45,672 nucleotides of DNA from Stenotrophomonas maltophilia (GTDB lineage: Bacteria; Pseudomonadota; Gammaproteobacteria; Xanthomonadales; Xanthomonadaceae), in NCBI RefSeq assembly GCF_013464915.1, contig NZ_RAVT01000030.1, forward strand, positions 39,765 through 85,436, written 5' to 3'. This document shows positions 16,485 to 24,201 of the stretch, piece by piece. The position numbers and the translations under genes are program-made. Numbering within the stretch: the stretch's first letter is position 1; every line of letters starts with the position of its first letter. Below the pieces are notes generated by a model that had not been told where the DNA came from, made no database searches, and worked only from the letters and a program-made list of their open reading frames with translations.

Positions 16485-17078
16485 ATGATGTTGTCGCTGA
16501 AGGATCACCTGCCGGCCTGGACCTACCCTTGGCTCCACGACGCGGGCATCGCCGTGAAGATCCTGCTCACCCTGCTGGCCGCGTGGCTGCTGCGGGTGCT
16601 GGCACGGCGCCTGATCCGCCGCTTCGCCGAGCACTACACGCTGCCACCGGAGATGGCGATGGGCGCGCGCCGGATCACCAGTTTCGTGGTCTATTTCAGC
16701 GCAGTGCTGTATATCCTCAGCCTGCTTGGCGCATCGCCGTCGGTGCTGTGGACCGCCTTCACCGGCTTCGCGGCCGTGGGCGCGGTCGCGTTTTTCGCCG
16801 CCTGGAGCGTGCTCTCCAACATCTTCTGCACGCTGCTGATCTTCACCACCCGCCCGTTCCGCCTGCATGACTACATCGAGGTACTGGAGAACGGCGAGAA
16901 GCCGGGCCTGAAGGGCCGGGTGATCGACGTGAACCTGATCTACACCACGCTGCAGGAAACCGGCGACGGCCACGAGGGTACGGTGCTGCAGCTGCCGAAC
17001 AACCTGTTTTTCCAGCGCACTGTGCGCCGCTGGCGTGATCCGGCGCAGGCGCCGGGCGGCATCCAGGGCGACGGCTGA
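16485..17078 (+). CDS. Small MscS-type mechanosensitive ion channel
   Basis: A 197-residue membrane protein. It has an N-terminal helix (IAVKILLTLLAAWLLRVLA), a second helix (ITSFVVYFSAVLYILSLLGA) and the pore-lining MscS TM3 region with its Gly/Ala pattern (AFTGFAAVGAVAFFAAWSVLSNIFC). The beta domain follows (TRPFRLHDYIEV...GRVIDVNLIYTTLQ...LQLPNNLFFQ). It is shorter than MscS of E. coli (286) because the C-terminal vestibule is trimmed. It releases solutes on hypo-osmotic shock by family analogy. The start is the first ATG of an ATGATG pair; longer upstream reading is not MscS-like. Confidence 0.88.
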   Translation: MMLSLKDHLPAWTYPWLHDAGIAVKILLTLLAAWLLRVLARRLIRRFAEHYTLPPEMAMGARRITSFVVYFSAVLYILSLLGASPSVLWTAFTGFAAVGAVAFFAAWSVLSNIFCTLLIFTTRPFRLHDYIEVLENGEKPGLKGRVIDVNLIYTTLQETGDGHEGTVLQLPNNLFFQRTVRRWRDPAQAPGGIQGDG

Positions 17079-17313
17079 GGGTGGTTTTCGGCAGGGCTGC
17101 GCCCTGCACCCGCCATGAACTGGAGCAACAGCACCAGCAACAGCAAAGGCGAAAACAAAAGCCGGCATTCCGTGGGTTGGCGGGATGGATCCGGTGGTGG
17201 GAGACGCCGTAAACCCATCCATGGGGGCTTGGCCGCGGCATCCATGCCGCGGACACTCCCGCCACCGGACCCACCCCGCCTTCGACAGATTTCCGCGATC
17301 TGCCCGCATTGCG

Positions 17314-17336
17314 GTAGAGCCGAGCCATGCTCGGAT
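17314..17336 (+). repeat. SMAG repeat
   Basis: GTAG followed by a CCGAGC-cat-GCTCGG hairpin. It is the inner end of composite half A. Confidence 0.75.
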
Positions 17337-17379
17337 CAAATGTCTCGGATCTCGAAATATTCGATTTCGATGGAGATTC

Positions 17380-17404
17380 ATCCACGCATGGCGTGGATCT
17401 ACCA
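17380..17404 (-). repeat. SMAG repeat
   Basis: ATCCACGC-atg-GCGTGGAT hairpin ending in CTACC. It is the inner end of composite half B and faces the SMAG at 17314. Confidence 0.75.
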
Positions 17405-17617
17405 GATCCCGGGAATCTGTCAGAGGCGGGACGGTGTGGGTAGGCAGGACCGTTGGCGCCATGGATGGCGCCATCGAGCCCCCATGGAAGGGTTTACGGC
17501 GTGTCCTGCCTACCCACACCGTCCCGCCTACCTACGGAATGCCCGCTTTTGACGTTGAAGTTGCCTTGGCTTGAAGGCTTCGGCAGGTGCAGGGCTGCAA
17601 GCCCTGCCGAACAACCT

Positions 17618-17884
17618 TTACCTCAACTGGCTGTCCTTGCTGCCACGCCGGTTGTAGCCGGCATGCGCCTGCGCTTCGTCGTCATGCGCCTGCTGGCACG
17701 CCACGCACAGCCGTACACCAGGCACGGCCTGGCGTCGCGCCAACGGGATCGGCGCGTCGCATTCCTCACAGTGTTCCAGACCAGGGCCCTCGCGCAGCTG
17801 GCGCCGCGCGCGGGCGATCGCATCGTCGACGGTGGCGTCGATCTGGTCCTGGACCGCGCCGTCTCCCGCCCAACCGGTGGCCAT
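17618..17884 (-). CDS. ybiI: YbiI-like DksA/TraR C4 zinc-finger protein
   Basis: An 88-residue protein, the same length as E. coli YbiI, and sharing its N-terminus (MATGWAGD) and C-terminal GYNRRGSKDSQLR. The DksA/TraR-type zinc finger uses C39, C42, C60 and C63 in CEECDAPIPLARRQAVPGVRLCVAC. Relatives bind RNA polymerase or act as small regulators; YbiI itself is poorly understood. The start is the ATG at 17884: GGAGG (17891-17895) sits 6 bases upstream, whereas the ATG at 17890 touches it directly. The stop is followed 10 bp on by the hairpin of composite repeat half B. Confidence 0.9.
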   Translation of the reverse strand: MATGWAGDGAVQDQIDATVDDAIARARRQLREGPGLEHCEECDAPIPLARRQAVPGVRLCVACQQAHDDEAQAHAGYNRRGSKDSQLR

Positions 17885-17952
17885 GGCCATCCTCCGCAGG
17901 TGTGTCGCCTGATATGGGGACGATACACCCCGGCAAAAAGACAGGCCTTCAT

Positions 17953-17976
17953 GTAGGGCCGAGCCATGCTCGGCTG
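17953..17976 (+). repeat. SMAG repeat
   Basis: GTAGG followed by hairpin GCCGAGC-cat-GCTCGGC. It lies in the 170-bp gap between the ybiI-like gene and the DUF2058 gene. Confidence 0.75.
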
Positions 17977-18020
17977 CTCTTCAGGATGACGAACAGAACG
18001 CGAACGGGTTCGATCAAGCC

Positions 18021-18052
18021 GATTGCGACTTAATCCCCTCCGTCCCCTTTTT
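18021..18052 (-). repeat. Half copy of GGGGACGGAGGGG palindrome family
   Basis: On the minus strand AAAAAGGGGACGGAGGGG then ATTAAGTCGCAATCGGC, starting 2 bp after the DUF2058 stop. It matches one arm of the full palindromes at 41775-41866 and 42594-42671. The second arm is missing here. Confidence 0.8.
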
Positions 18053-18054
18053 GC

Positions 18055-18612
18055 TTACCAGACCAGGTCGTCGGGTACCTGGAACTGGGCGTAGTAGGCG
18101 TCGTCCTCGGCATTGCCGGTGGAGATCTCGGCGGTCGAGCCCGGCTGGCCGTGGTCGACGATGATCGCCTCCGGCGCGCGCTCACGCACCTTCTCGGCGG
18201 CGGCGCGCGGCAGCAGCGCGTAGCTGTCACCGTTGGCAACGATGACCAGCACGCCGACCGACAGCGCCTTGCGCAGCTTGGGGTCGATCAGCAGGGTGCG
18301 GATCGCGGCGCCGTCACTGAACCGGTACTCGTCGTCGCCCTTGTGCGGCACGGCGTGGACGCTGATGATCTGCCTGGCCTGGGCTTTCTGTTCAGCCTGG
18401 CGGGCCTGCGCATTGCGCTCGGCGGCCAGCGCGCGGTCGCGCTCGATCTTCTCTGCGCGGGCCCGTTCGGCCTCGCGCTGGACTTCGGCCGAGGTCGATT
18501 CGGCCTTGCCCTGGCGGGCCTTGGCCTGCGCGCTCGCGGCCGCGCTGGCCTGCGACTTCTTGGCCAGGCCGGCCTTGAGCAATTGTTCCTGCAGCGCGTT
18601 GGGCTTTGCCAT
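18055..18612 (-). CDS. DUF2058 family protein (YaiL-like)
   Basis: A 185-residue cytoplasmic protein. The N-terminal half is a highly charged, coiled-coil-like Ala/Glu/Lys/Arg region (KAGLAKKSQASAAASAQAKA ... AEQKAQARQII). The C-terminal part (about 85-185) is the conserved domain with YRFSDGAAIRTLLIDPKLRKAL, SYALLPRAAAEKVRER and YAQFQVPDDLVW. This matches DUF2058/YaiL, described as nucleoprotein or polynucleotide-associated, with no proven role. It is divergent from the YgjP-like gene with only 62 bp between starts. Confidence 0.9.
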   Translation of the reverse strand: MAKPNALQEQLLKAGLAKKSQASAAASAQAKARQGKAESTSAEVQREAERARAEKIERDRALAAERNAQARQAEQKAQARQIISVHAVPHKGDDEYRFSDGAAIRTLLIDPKLRKALSVGVLVIVANGDSYALLPRAAAEKVRERAPEAIIVDHGQPGSTAEISTGNAEDDAYYAQFQVPDDLVW

Positions 18613-18674
18613 GGTCGGTGCGTACCGCGTGTAATCTTGGATGCCCCATTCTACCGACGCCCCGCCGCCCCTGC

Positions 18675-19175
18675 ATGGCAGTCCTGAAGTACCTCACCGG
18701 CTATCCCGAACCCCTGGTCGCCCAGGTCAGCGACCTGCTGGCCCAGGGCAAGCTCGGCCCCTGGCTGCAGCAGCGCTACCCCGACCCGCACGAGGTGCGC
18801 AGCGACCGCCAGCTGTACGACTACACCCAGGAGCTGAAGGACCGCTACCTGCGCAAGTCGGTGCCGCTCAACAAGGTCTGCTACGACAACACGCTGGAAG
18901 TGATCAAGCACGCGCTGGGCACCCATACCGCCATTTCGCGCGTGCATGGCGGCCGCCTCAAGGCCAGCCGCGAGATCCGCATCGCCACCGTGTTCCGCCA
19001 GGCGCCCGCGGCCTTCCTGCGCATGATCGTGGTGCATGAGCTGGCCCACCTGAAGGAAGCCGACCACAACAAGGCCTTCTACCAGCTGTGCCAGCACATG
19101 GAGCCGGACTACCTGCAGCTGGAGTTCGATACCCGCCTGTACCTGACCGAGCTGGCCAACCGCGGCCAGCGCTGA
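18675..19175 (+). CDS. YgjP-like M48-family metallopeptidase domain protein
   Basis: A 166-residue cytoplasmic protein with a zincin active site HELAH (His121, Glu122, His125) in RMIVVHELAHLKEADHNKAFYQL and a third ligand candidate at His131. This is the YgjP/DUF45 (WLM-like) family; E. coli YgjP has been linked to UTP pyrophosphatase activity, so proteolysis should not be assumed. The start at 18675 gives the family N-terminus MAVLKYLTGYPEPL. The stop is followed 47 bp on by the pseudouridine-synthase-like gene. Confidence 0.87.
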   Translation: MAVLKYLTGYPEPLVAQVSDLLAQGKLGPWLQQRYPDPHEVRSDRQLYDYTQELKDRYLRKSVPLNKVCYDNTLEVIKHALGTHTAISRVHGGRLKASREIRIATVFRQAPAAFLRMIVVHELAHLKEADHNKAFYQLCQHMEPDYLQLEFDTRLYLTELANRGQR

Positions 19176-19222
19176 CCGGCCGCAGCAGCTACACTGCGCG
19201 CCCCCTGCCCGACCTGCCCGCC

Positions 19223-19921
19223 ATGGAACCGATCCGTCTCGACAAACACCTGTCCGCCCTGCTCGGTATCCCGCGCGGCGAAGCGCGGCGCTACATCGAG
19301 GGAGGCTGGGTGACGGTCAATGGTGACGTGGTGGAACAGCCGCAGCGCCCCGTTGATGACAGCGCAGTGATCGTGGTGGCCGAGCAGGCCAGCGGTGAGA
19401 AGGCCGAACGGGCCAGCATGCTGCTGCACAAACCCGCCGGTGTCGCCGCCGAAACCCTGTGCGCGCTGGTCAGCAGTGACAGCCGCAGCGAACTCGATGC
19501 CAGCAACATCCGCCCGCTGCAGCGGCATTTCCACGGCCTGCAGCTGGCCGCTGCACTTCCGGCCAGCGACAGCGGCCTGGTGGTGGTCAGCCAGGATCCC
19601 GCCGCGCTGGCCCATCTGCAACGCAACCTGGGCCGCACCGAACAGGAGTACCTGATCGAAGTGGCCGAGGGGGGGCCCGAGCGCGGGCCTTGGTTGATGG
19701 CGCGCTTGCAGCAGGAGGCCGGCGGCGGCAAGGTCAGCTGGCAGAGCGAGCAGCGCCTGCGCTTCGCCGGCAAGGGGCTCACCGCCAAGGGCCTGCGTGC
19801 AGCGGTGACGGCCGCCGGGCTGCAGGTGACAGCGGTGCGGCGGCTGCGCATTGGCCGCGTGGCGCTGGGGCCGCTGCCGCCGGGCCAGTGGCGCTACCTG
19901 GGCAGCGACGAGCGGTTCTGA
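19223..19921 (+). CDS. RsuA/RluB-family pseudouridine-synthase-like protein lacking the catalytic Asp
   Basis: A 232-residue protein with an N-terminal S4 RNA-binding domain (RLDKHLSALLGIPRGEARRYIEGGWVTVNG, 5-34) and a pseudouridine synthase fold (LLHKPAGV 67-74, ASDSGLVVVSQDP, and a C-terminal GLTAKGLRAAVTAAGLQVTAVRRLRIGRVALG). The active-site block of RsuA/RluB/RluF enzymes is G-R-L-D-x-x-T-x-G-L. Aligned here it reads A-A-L-P-A-S-D-S-G-L, so the catalytic Asp is Pro113 and the preceding Arg is also gone. It is probably an RNA-binding protein without synthase activity, or one with a relocated acid. Confidence 0.85.
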   Translation: MEPIRLDKHLSALLGIPRGEARRYIEGGWVTVNGDVVEQPQRPVDDSAVIVVAEQASGEKAERASMLLHKPAGVAAETLCALVSSDSRSELDASNIRPLQRHFHGLQLAAALPASDSGLVVVSQDPAALAHLQRNLGRTEQEYLIEVAEGGPERGPWLMARLQQEAGGGKVSWQSEQRLRFAGKGLTAKGLRAAVTAAGLQVTAVRRLRIGRVALGPLPPGQWRYLGSDERF

Positions 19922-19930
19922 GACCGTCCA

Positions 19931-19967
19931 GGGTCGGATCCCTTGCCGCAGGCAAGGGCTCTGACCC
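19931..19967. repeat. Palindromic repeat with GGGTC ends
   Basis: Imperfect 17-bp arms (14 matches), GGGTCGGATCCCTTGCC / GGCAAGGGCTCTGACCC, with a 3-base loop, 9 bp after the pseudouridine-synthase-like stop. A related start (GGGGTCAGATCCG) occurs at the window end. It may act as a terminator. Confidence 0.6.
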
Positions 19968-19980
19968 CATACATGCAACC

Positions 19981-20119
19981 CCATCCACGCATGGCGTGAC
20001 GTTGCCTGAAGAAGCCATCCACGCATGGCGTGACGTTGCCTGAAGAAGCCATCCACGCATGGCGTGGATCCACCGCAATGAGTCGGCTGGCTTTCATCCG
20101 CGCATGGCGTGGATCTACC
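19981..20119. repeat. 34-bp tandem repeat built from SMAG arms
   Basis: A 34-bp unit beginning CCATCCACGCATGGCGTGAC is present twice in identical form (19981-20014, 20015-20048). A third partial unit from 20049 completes the palindrome (CGTGGAT), and a further SMAG follows (20096-20119, ending CTACC) just before the phospholipase D start. Confidence 0.85.
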
Positions 20120-20127
20120 ATCGGGGC

Positions 20128-21693
20128 ATGAGCCTGCCCACGCCCCTGTGGCGACGCCTGCTGCGCGTCGTTGCGATCATCCTTGCCGCGCTGTTGCTGC
20201 TGGTCCTGTCCGGGCTGCTGCTGGCCGACCATCTCACGCCACAGGCGCAGGGCGCACCCTCGCAGGTGCTGCCGCTGCAGCCGGCACAGACCCGCATCGA
20301 CCAGCAGATCGTGCCGCTGCAGGACGCCCATCCCGGCAAGTCCGGCGTGGCCTTCCTCAGTGATGGCATGGATGCCTTCGCCGCACGCGCGATGATCACC
20401 GCGCAGGCAGGCCGCAGCCTGGACCTGCAGTACTACATCTGGCACGACGACCTGATCGGCCACCTGATGGCCAAGGCGCTGTACGACGCCGCAGAGCGCG
20501 GCGTGCGCGTGCGCATCCTGCTCGACGACATGAACGCCAAGGACAAGGATGCGTTGATGATGGCGCTCGACGCGCATCCCAACATCGAGCTGCGCCTGTA
20601 CAACCCGTTCCGTAACCGCAGTGGCGTCGCGCGCACGCTGGAGCTGGTGCAGCGCGCCTTCAGCGTGAACCACCGCATGCACAACAAGAGCTGGATCGCC
20701 GATGGCCGCATCGCGATCGTCGGCGGCCGCAACATCGGCGAGGAATACTTCAGCGCGCGCAACGATGTGAACTTCCAGGATCTGGACCTGGTCGTGGCCG
20801 GGCCGGCGGTGCAGCAGGCCAGCCAGATCTTCGACGACTACTGGAACAGCAGCGCCGCGATCCCGATTGCCGCGCTGGCCTCGTATACCGATGCACAGTT
20901 GCAGCAACTGGTACGCCAGTCAGACCTGGATGCGATGCACGCCAAGGCACAGCCCTACCTGCAGCGGGTGGCCGAATCACGCCGCCTGCAACGCCCCAGC
21001 CCGGATCCGCTGCACTGGAGCGCAAACGTGCGCATCGCCTCCGATCCGCCGATGAAGCACCGCGACGATGATCGCCGCAGCTGGCTGGTCAGCACGCTCA
21101 GCGACGAACTGCGCATCACCCGCCGCAGTGCACTGTTGATCTCCCCCTACTTCGTGCCTGGCGATGATGGCGTGCAGGCGCTGTCGGCGCTGGCCGCGCG
21201 TGGTGCGCAGGTTGGCGTGGTCACCAACTCGCTGGCCGCCAACGACGTGGCCGCAGTACACGGCGGCTACATGGGCTACCGCGTTCCGCTGCTGAAGGCC
21301 GGCGTGCGCCTTTACGAACTGAAGGCACACGGCAGGCCCGATACCAGCCTGTTCGGCAGCAGTGGGGCCAGCCTGCATACCAAGGCGTTCGTGGTCGATG
21401 ACCGGCGAGGCTTCGTCGGCTCGTTCAACCTCGATCCACGCTCGGCCTATCTCAATACCGAGATGGGCGTGCTGTTCGACGACCCGGTGCTGGGGGCACA
21501 GCTGCGCAACGAGTACCTGCGCCTGGCCAGCCCGGAACGCAGCTGGTGGCTGACGCTCGGCCACGACGATGGGCTGCGCTGGCTGGAACGGCAGCCACCA
21601 CCGCACTGGGTGGAACCCGAGCCCGGTGCCAGCCTGGGCAAGCGCTGGACCGCCCGGGTGATCAGCTGGCTGCCGGTGGAATCGCAGCTGTAA
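20128..21693 (+). CDS. Phospholipase D family protein (cardiolipin-synthase-like)
   Basis: A 521-residue membrane-anchored protein. An N-terminal helix (residues 11-34) precedes two PLD repeats, each with an HxK(x4)D motif: H185/K187/D192 in MHNKSWIADGRIAIVGGRN and H417/K419/D424 in LHTKAFVVDDRRGFVGSFN. The pair forms one active site that cleaves or transfers phosphatidyl groups. Order and length resemble the ClsC/YmdC group of cardiolipin synthases, but other phospholipase D activities are possible. The start at 20128 follows directly on a SMAG; an upstream ATG at 20059 would translate the repeat and is rejected. It converges on the HDOD gene with a 10-bp gap. Confidence 0.87.
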   Translation: MSLPTPLWRRLLRVVAIILAALLLLVLSGLLLADHLTPQAQGAPSQVLPLQPAQTRIDQQIVPLQDAHPGKSGVAFLSDGMDAFAARAMITAQAGRSLDLQYYIWHDDLIGHLMAKALYDAAERGVRVRILLDDMNAKDKDALMMALDAHPNIELRLYNPFRNRSGVARTLELVQRAFSVNHRMHNKSWIADGRIAIVGGRNIGEEYFSARNDVNFQDLDLVVAGPAVQQASQIFDDYWNSSAAIPIAALASYTDAQLQQLVRQSDLDAMHAKAQPYLQRVAESRRLQRPSPDPLHWSANVRIASDPPMKHRDDDRRSWLVSTLSDELRITRRSALLISPYFVPGDDGVQALSALAARGAQVGVVTNSLAANDVAAVHGGYMGYRVPLLKAGVRLYELKAHGRPDTSLFGSSGASLHTKAFVVDDRRGFVGSFNLDPRSAYLNTEMGVLFDDPVLGAQLRNEYLRLASPERSWWLTLGHDDGLRWLERQPPPHWVEPEPGASLGKRWTARVISWLPVESQL

Positions 21694-21703
21694 CGCCCAA
21701 CCC

Positions 21704-22780
21704 TCAGCGCACCGGACCGACCTCTTCCTGGCCGGCTTCATCCCGCGTTTCCACACTGCGCCCGTGCAGGCGCCGCCAGATCCAGCGCAGCGCGTGCGGC
21801 GGCGCCGACGGCAGTTGTTCGAGCAGGGCCAGCATGCGGCTCTGGCTGGCGTGTCCATGCCGGCACAGCAGGCTGGCCGCCGCCGCGGCGCTGGCCAGGC
21901 GCAGGCTGTCGGCGAGTGGGCCATCGGCCTCCGGCGCCAGTGCCTGGTGCACGGGCTCGGGCAGCTCCCAGGCCGCCGCCACGCGCTGTGCCAGCGGCAA
22001 CGACCATTGCTGGAGCAGTTGCAGGGCCAGCGCCGGCTCCACGGCCTCACCGCGTGCCTGGGCTTCCTGCAGCAGCTGGCGCATCACCAGCGCAGACCCC
22101 AGGCCCTGCACCAGGCCCAGCCACTGCGCGGCGAAGGCATCACCAAAGGTAACCATGCGCGCGTGGTCTGCAGCCGCGCGCGAGGCCAGCAGTGCGTGCT
22201 CCCAGATGATCGTGCTGAACTGAGGAAACACCTCGCACTGCACCTGCATCACCGGCTGCACCAGCACCGCGCTGATGATCTGGCGCACGCCCTCGGTACC
22301 GACCAGGGTCACCGCCCGCTGCAGGCTTTCGACCGGGCGCTCATGGACCTTGTAGGCCGGGCTGTTGGCGATGCGCAGCAGGTTGCCGGTCAGCACCGGG
22401 TCCTGGCCGATGATCGCGGCCATCACCCGCGCGGAGGCGGCATCGTCATTGACGGTGTGGATCAGTTGCGGCAACAGCTGCGGGCGCCGGGGCAGGTGCC
22501 GGGCCGTCCAGTCGCGGTCCTGCAGCGCGCGCGCCACCGCTTCGCCCAGTGCCGGATCCTGTACCGGCGTCGGCTCACCGGCCAGTCGTGGATACAACGC
22601 CAACGCGTGCAGGCCGCGCTGCAGGTGCGCGGCGATCTCCGCAGACGGCAGGGCCTCACCCTGCAGGCTCGCGGCCGCTGCCGCCACTGCCTGTCGCGAT
22701 ACAGCCGCCAAGCGGGACGGCGCAGTCTCGGTCGAGCGTGCCAGCCAGCCACACAGTAGTCGCCACCAGGCCGGCGTCAT
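21704..22780 (-). CDS. HDOD domain protein
   Basis: A 358-residue cytoplasmic protein. The central HDOD domain (about 95-300) has the characteristic block IIGQDPVLTGNLLRIANSPAY...VESLQRAVTLVGTEGVRQII, followed by WEHALLASRAAA. HDOD is a non-catalytic relative of HD phosphohydrolases and usually works in signal transduction, motility or c-di-GMP circuits. No receiver, GGDEF or EAL domain is attached, so the partner is unknown. The N-terminal 80 residues are Ala-rich helices. Confidence 0.87.
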   Translation of the reverse strand: MTPAWWRLLCGWLARSTETAPSRLAAVSRQAVAAAAASLQGEALPSAEIAAHLQRGLHALALYPRLAGEPTPVQDPALGEAVARALQDRDWTARHLPRRPQLLPQLIHTVNDDAASARVMAAIIGQDPVLTGNLLRIANSPAYKVHERPVESLQRAVTLVGTEGVRQIISAVLVQPVMQVQCEVFPQFSTIIWEHALLASRAAADHARMVTFGDAFAAQWLGLVQGLGSALVMRQLLQEAQARGEAVEPALALQLLQQWSLPLAQRVAAAWELPEPVHQALAPEADGPLADSLRLASAAAAASLLCRHGHASQSRMLALLEQLPSAPPHALRWIWRRLHGRSVETRDEAGQEEVGPVR

Positions 22781-23058
22781 CGCCGCCCGCCCTGTATTTG
22801 TGGTGCCCTTGCCGTCACTGCCCGCCCTGCCTCTTCACGCGAATCCGGCCACCCGCCGTCGTCGCAGCATCGGCCGCACTTTCATCTTCTTTAACCGGAA
22901 GGCCGCCGATGTCGACGGCAGCGGCCGGGGGAATGGACTAGAATGGCGCCGCGCGACCCGTCCCCCTGCATTGACGACGTCGCTTTTTTTGTTTTGGGAC
23001 CCTACCGTTCACTGGCCGTTCGCTGCAGTTCGCCGCTGTTCGCGCCATCGGAGACGCC
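22781..23058. other. Intergenic leader of the leucine dehydrogenase gene
   Basis: A 278-bp divergent gap between the HDOD and leucine dehydrogenase genes. It contains TAGAAT (22938-22943) and a T-rich run (22984-22998) followed by GC-rich sequence with repeated GTTCGC-like words. I see no named motif or confident promoter. Confidence 0.35.
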
Positions 23059-24156
23059 ATGCTATTCGAAACCCTCGCCACCACCGGCCACGAACAAGTG
23101 GTGTTCTGCCACAACCACGATGCCGGCCTGAAGGCGATCATCGCCATCCACAACACCACCCTGGGCCCGGCCCTGGGCGGCGTGCGCATGCGCCCCTACG
23201 CCAGCACCGACGAGGCGCTGGCCGATGTGCTGCGGCTGAGCCGGACGATGACCTACAAGAATGCGCTGGCCGGGCTCAACGTGGGCGGCGGCAAGGCGGT
23301 GATCATCGGCGACCCGAAGACGGACAAGACCGAGGTGCTGTTCCGCGCCTTCGGCCGCTACGTCGATTCGCTGGGCGGCCGCTACATCACCGCCGAGGAC
23401 GTTGGCACCGACGTCAACGACATGGAGAACATCTACCTGGAGAGCCAGTTCGTGACCGGCGTGCACCAGGTCCATGGTGGCTCCGGCGATCCGGCGCCGT
23501 TCACGGCCTACGGTGCGCTGCAGGCACTGATGGCGTCGATGCGCTTCAAGTTCGGCCATGAGGAAGTGGGCAAGACCAGCATCGCGGTGCAGGGCCTGGG
23601 CCACATCGGCATGGAACTGGTGAAGCTGCTGCGTGACCGCGGCGCCAAGCTGTATGTCACCGACCTGGACAGCGCACTCGTCGATCGTGCGGTCAGCGAT
23701 TTCGGCGCCGAAGCAGTCAAGCCGGACGAGATCCACGAGGTGAACGCCGATGTGTTCGCACCGTGCGCGCTGGAAGGCGCGATCAACGCCGACACCCTGC
23801 CGCGGATCAAGGCGAAGATCATCTGTGGCACCGCCAACAACCAGCTGTCCAGCCTGGAGATCGGCGACGAGCTGCATGCGCGCGGCATCCTGTATGCGCC
23901 GGACTATGCGGTCAACGCCGGTGGCGTGATGAACGTGTCGCTGGAGATCGACGGTTACAACCGCGAACGCGCCATGCGCTTGATCCGCAGCATCTACCAC
24001 AACCTCACCCGCATCTTCGAACTGTCGCAGCGCGAGAACATCGCGCCACAGCGTGCCGCCGACCGCATCGCCGAAAGCCGCATCCTGTCGATCGGCAAGC
24101 TGAAGATGCCGCTGGGCCGCAGCACTCCGCGCCTGGGCAACCTGCGCGGCGGCTGA
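23059..24156 (+). CDS. ldh: Leucine dehydrogenase (Glu/Leu/Phe/Val dehydrogenase family)
   Basis: A 365-residue NAD-dependent amino acid dehydrogenase that deaminates leucine and other branched-chain amino acids to oxo acids. The substrate domain has TMTYKNALAGLNVGGGKAVI with both key lysines (K67 and K79, the second in GGGK). The cofactor domain has a Rossmann GLGHIG (about 181-186) and TDLDS, Asp being the NAD-type residue. Later blocks AEDVGTD, CGTANNQL and PDYAVNAGGVMNV are typical. It ends at a strong bidirectional terminator. Confidence 0.92.
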   Translation: MLFETLATTGHEQVVFCHNHDAGLKAIIAIHNTTLGPALGGVRMRPYASTDEALADVLRLSRTMTYKNALAGLNVGGGKAVIIGDPKTDKTEVLFRAFGRYVDSLGGRYITAEDVGTDVNDMENIYLESQFVTGVHQVHGGSGDPAPFTAYGALQALMASMRFKFGHEEVGKTSIAVQGLGHIGMELVKLLRDRGAKLYVTDLDSALVDRAVSDFGAEAVKPDEIHEVNADVFAPCALEGAINADTLPRIKAKIICGTANNQLSSLEIGDELHARGILYAPDYAVNAGGVMNVSLEIDGYNRERAMRLIRSIYHNLTRIFELSQRENIAPQRAADRIAESRILSIGKLKMPLGRSTPRLGNLRGG

Positions 24157-24166
24157 GGCTGCAGAC

Positions 24167-24194
24167 GTCGCGCCGGGAGTCTTCCCGGCGCGAC
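24167..24194. terminator. Bidirectional terminator
   Basis: A perfect 12-bp stem GTCGCGCCGGGA / TCCCGGCGCGAC with loop GTCT lies between the ends of the leucine dehydrogenase gene (+) and the autotransporter gene (-). Confidence 0.75.
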
Positions 24195-24201
24195 CGATTC
24201 C

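Larger units (their letters stand above)
17079..17617. repeat. Composite structured repeat, inverted pair (copies A and B)
   Basis: This 539-bp gene-free stretch is two inverted halves. Each reads, from the outside in: hairpin GCAGGGC/GCCCTGC (17091-17107; 17589-17607), an A/C-rich tract, GCATTCCGT, a long-stem palindrome with two inner hairpins (A 17179-17280; B 17425-17529), a CTGTCAGATT-like linker, and a SMAG (17314-17336; 17380-17404). Arms of A pair 22/25 (17179-17203 with 17256-17280). Arms of B pair 27/27 (17425-17451 with 17503-17529). The inner hairpin of A at 17233-17252 is a 9-bp stem. ORFs predicted here are artefacts of the repeat. Confidence 0.85.

Noticed and set aside
17179..17280. 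tRNA or attC site as explanation of the long-stem palindrome
   Set aside because: There is no acceptor CCA, T-loop or anticodon pattern, and none of the attC core boxes or an integrase gene; the 25-bp outer stem is too long for a tRNA.
16843..17385. Minus-strand ORFs in the 17-kb repeat region
   Set aside because: They are translations of the structured repeat and antisense MscS; similar peptides recur at the other copies only because the DNA repeats.
18606..18674. Upstream extension of the YgjP-like gene
   Set aside because: The added 23 residues overlap the divergent DUF2058 start and do not resemble the family; the ATG at 18675 does.
19981..20119. CRISPR-like short direct repeats
   Set aside because: Units are head-to-tail with no spacers, are made of SMAG arms, and there are no cas genes.
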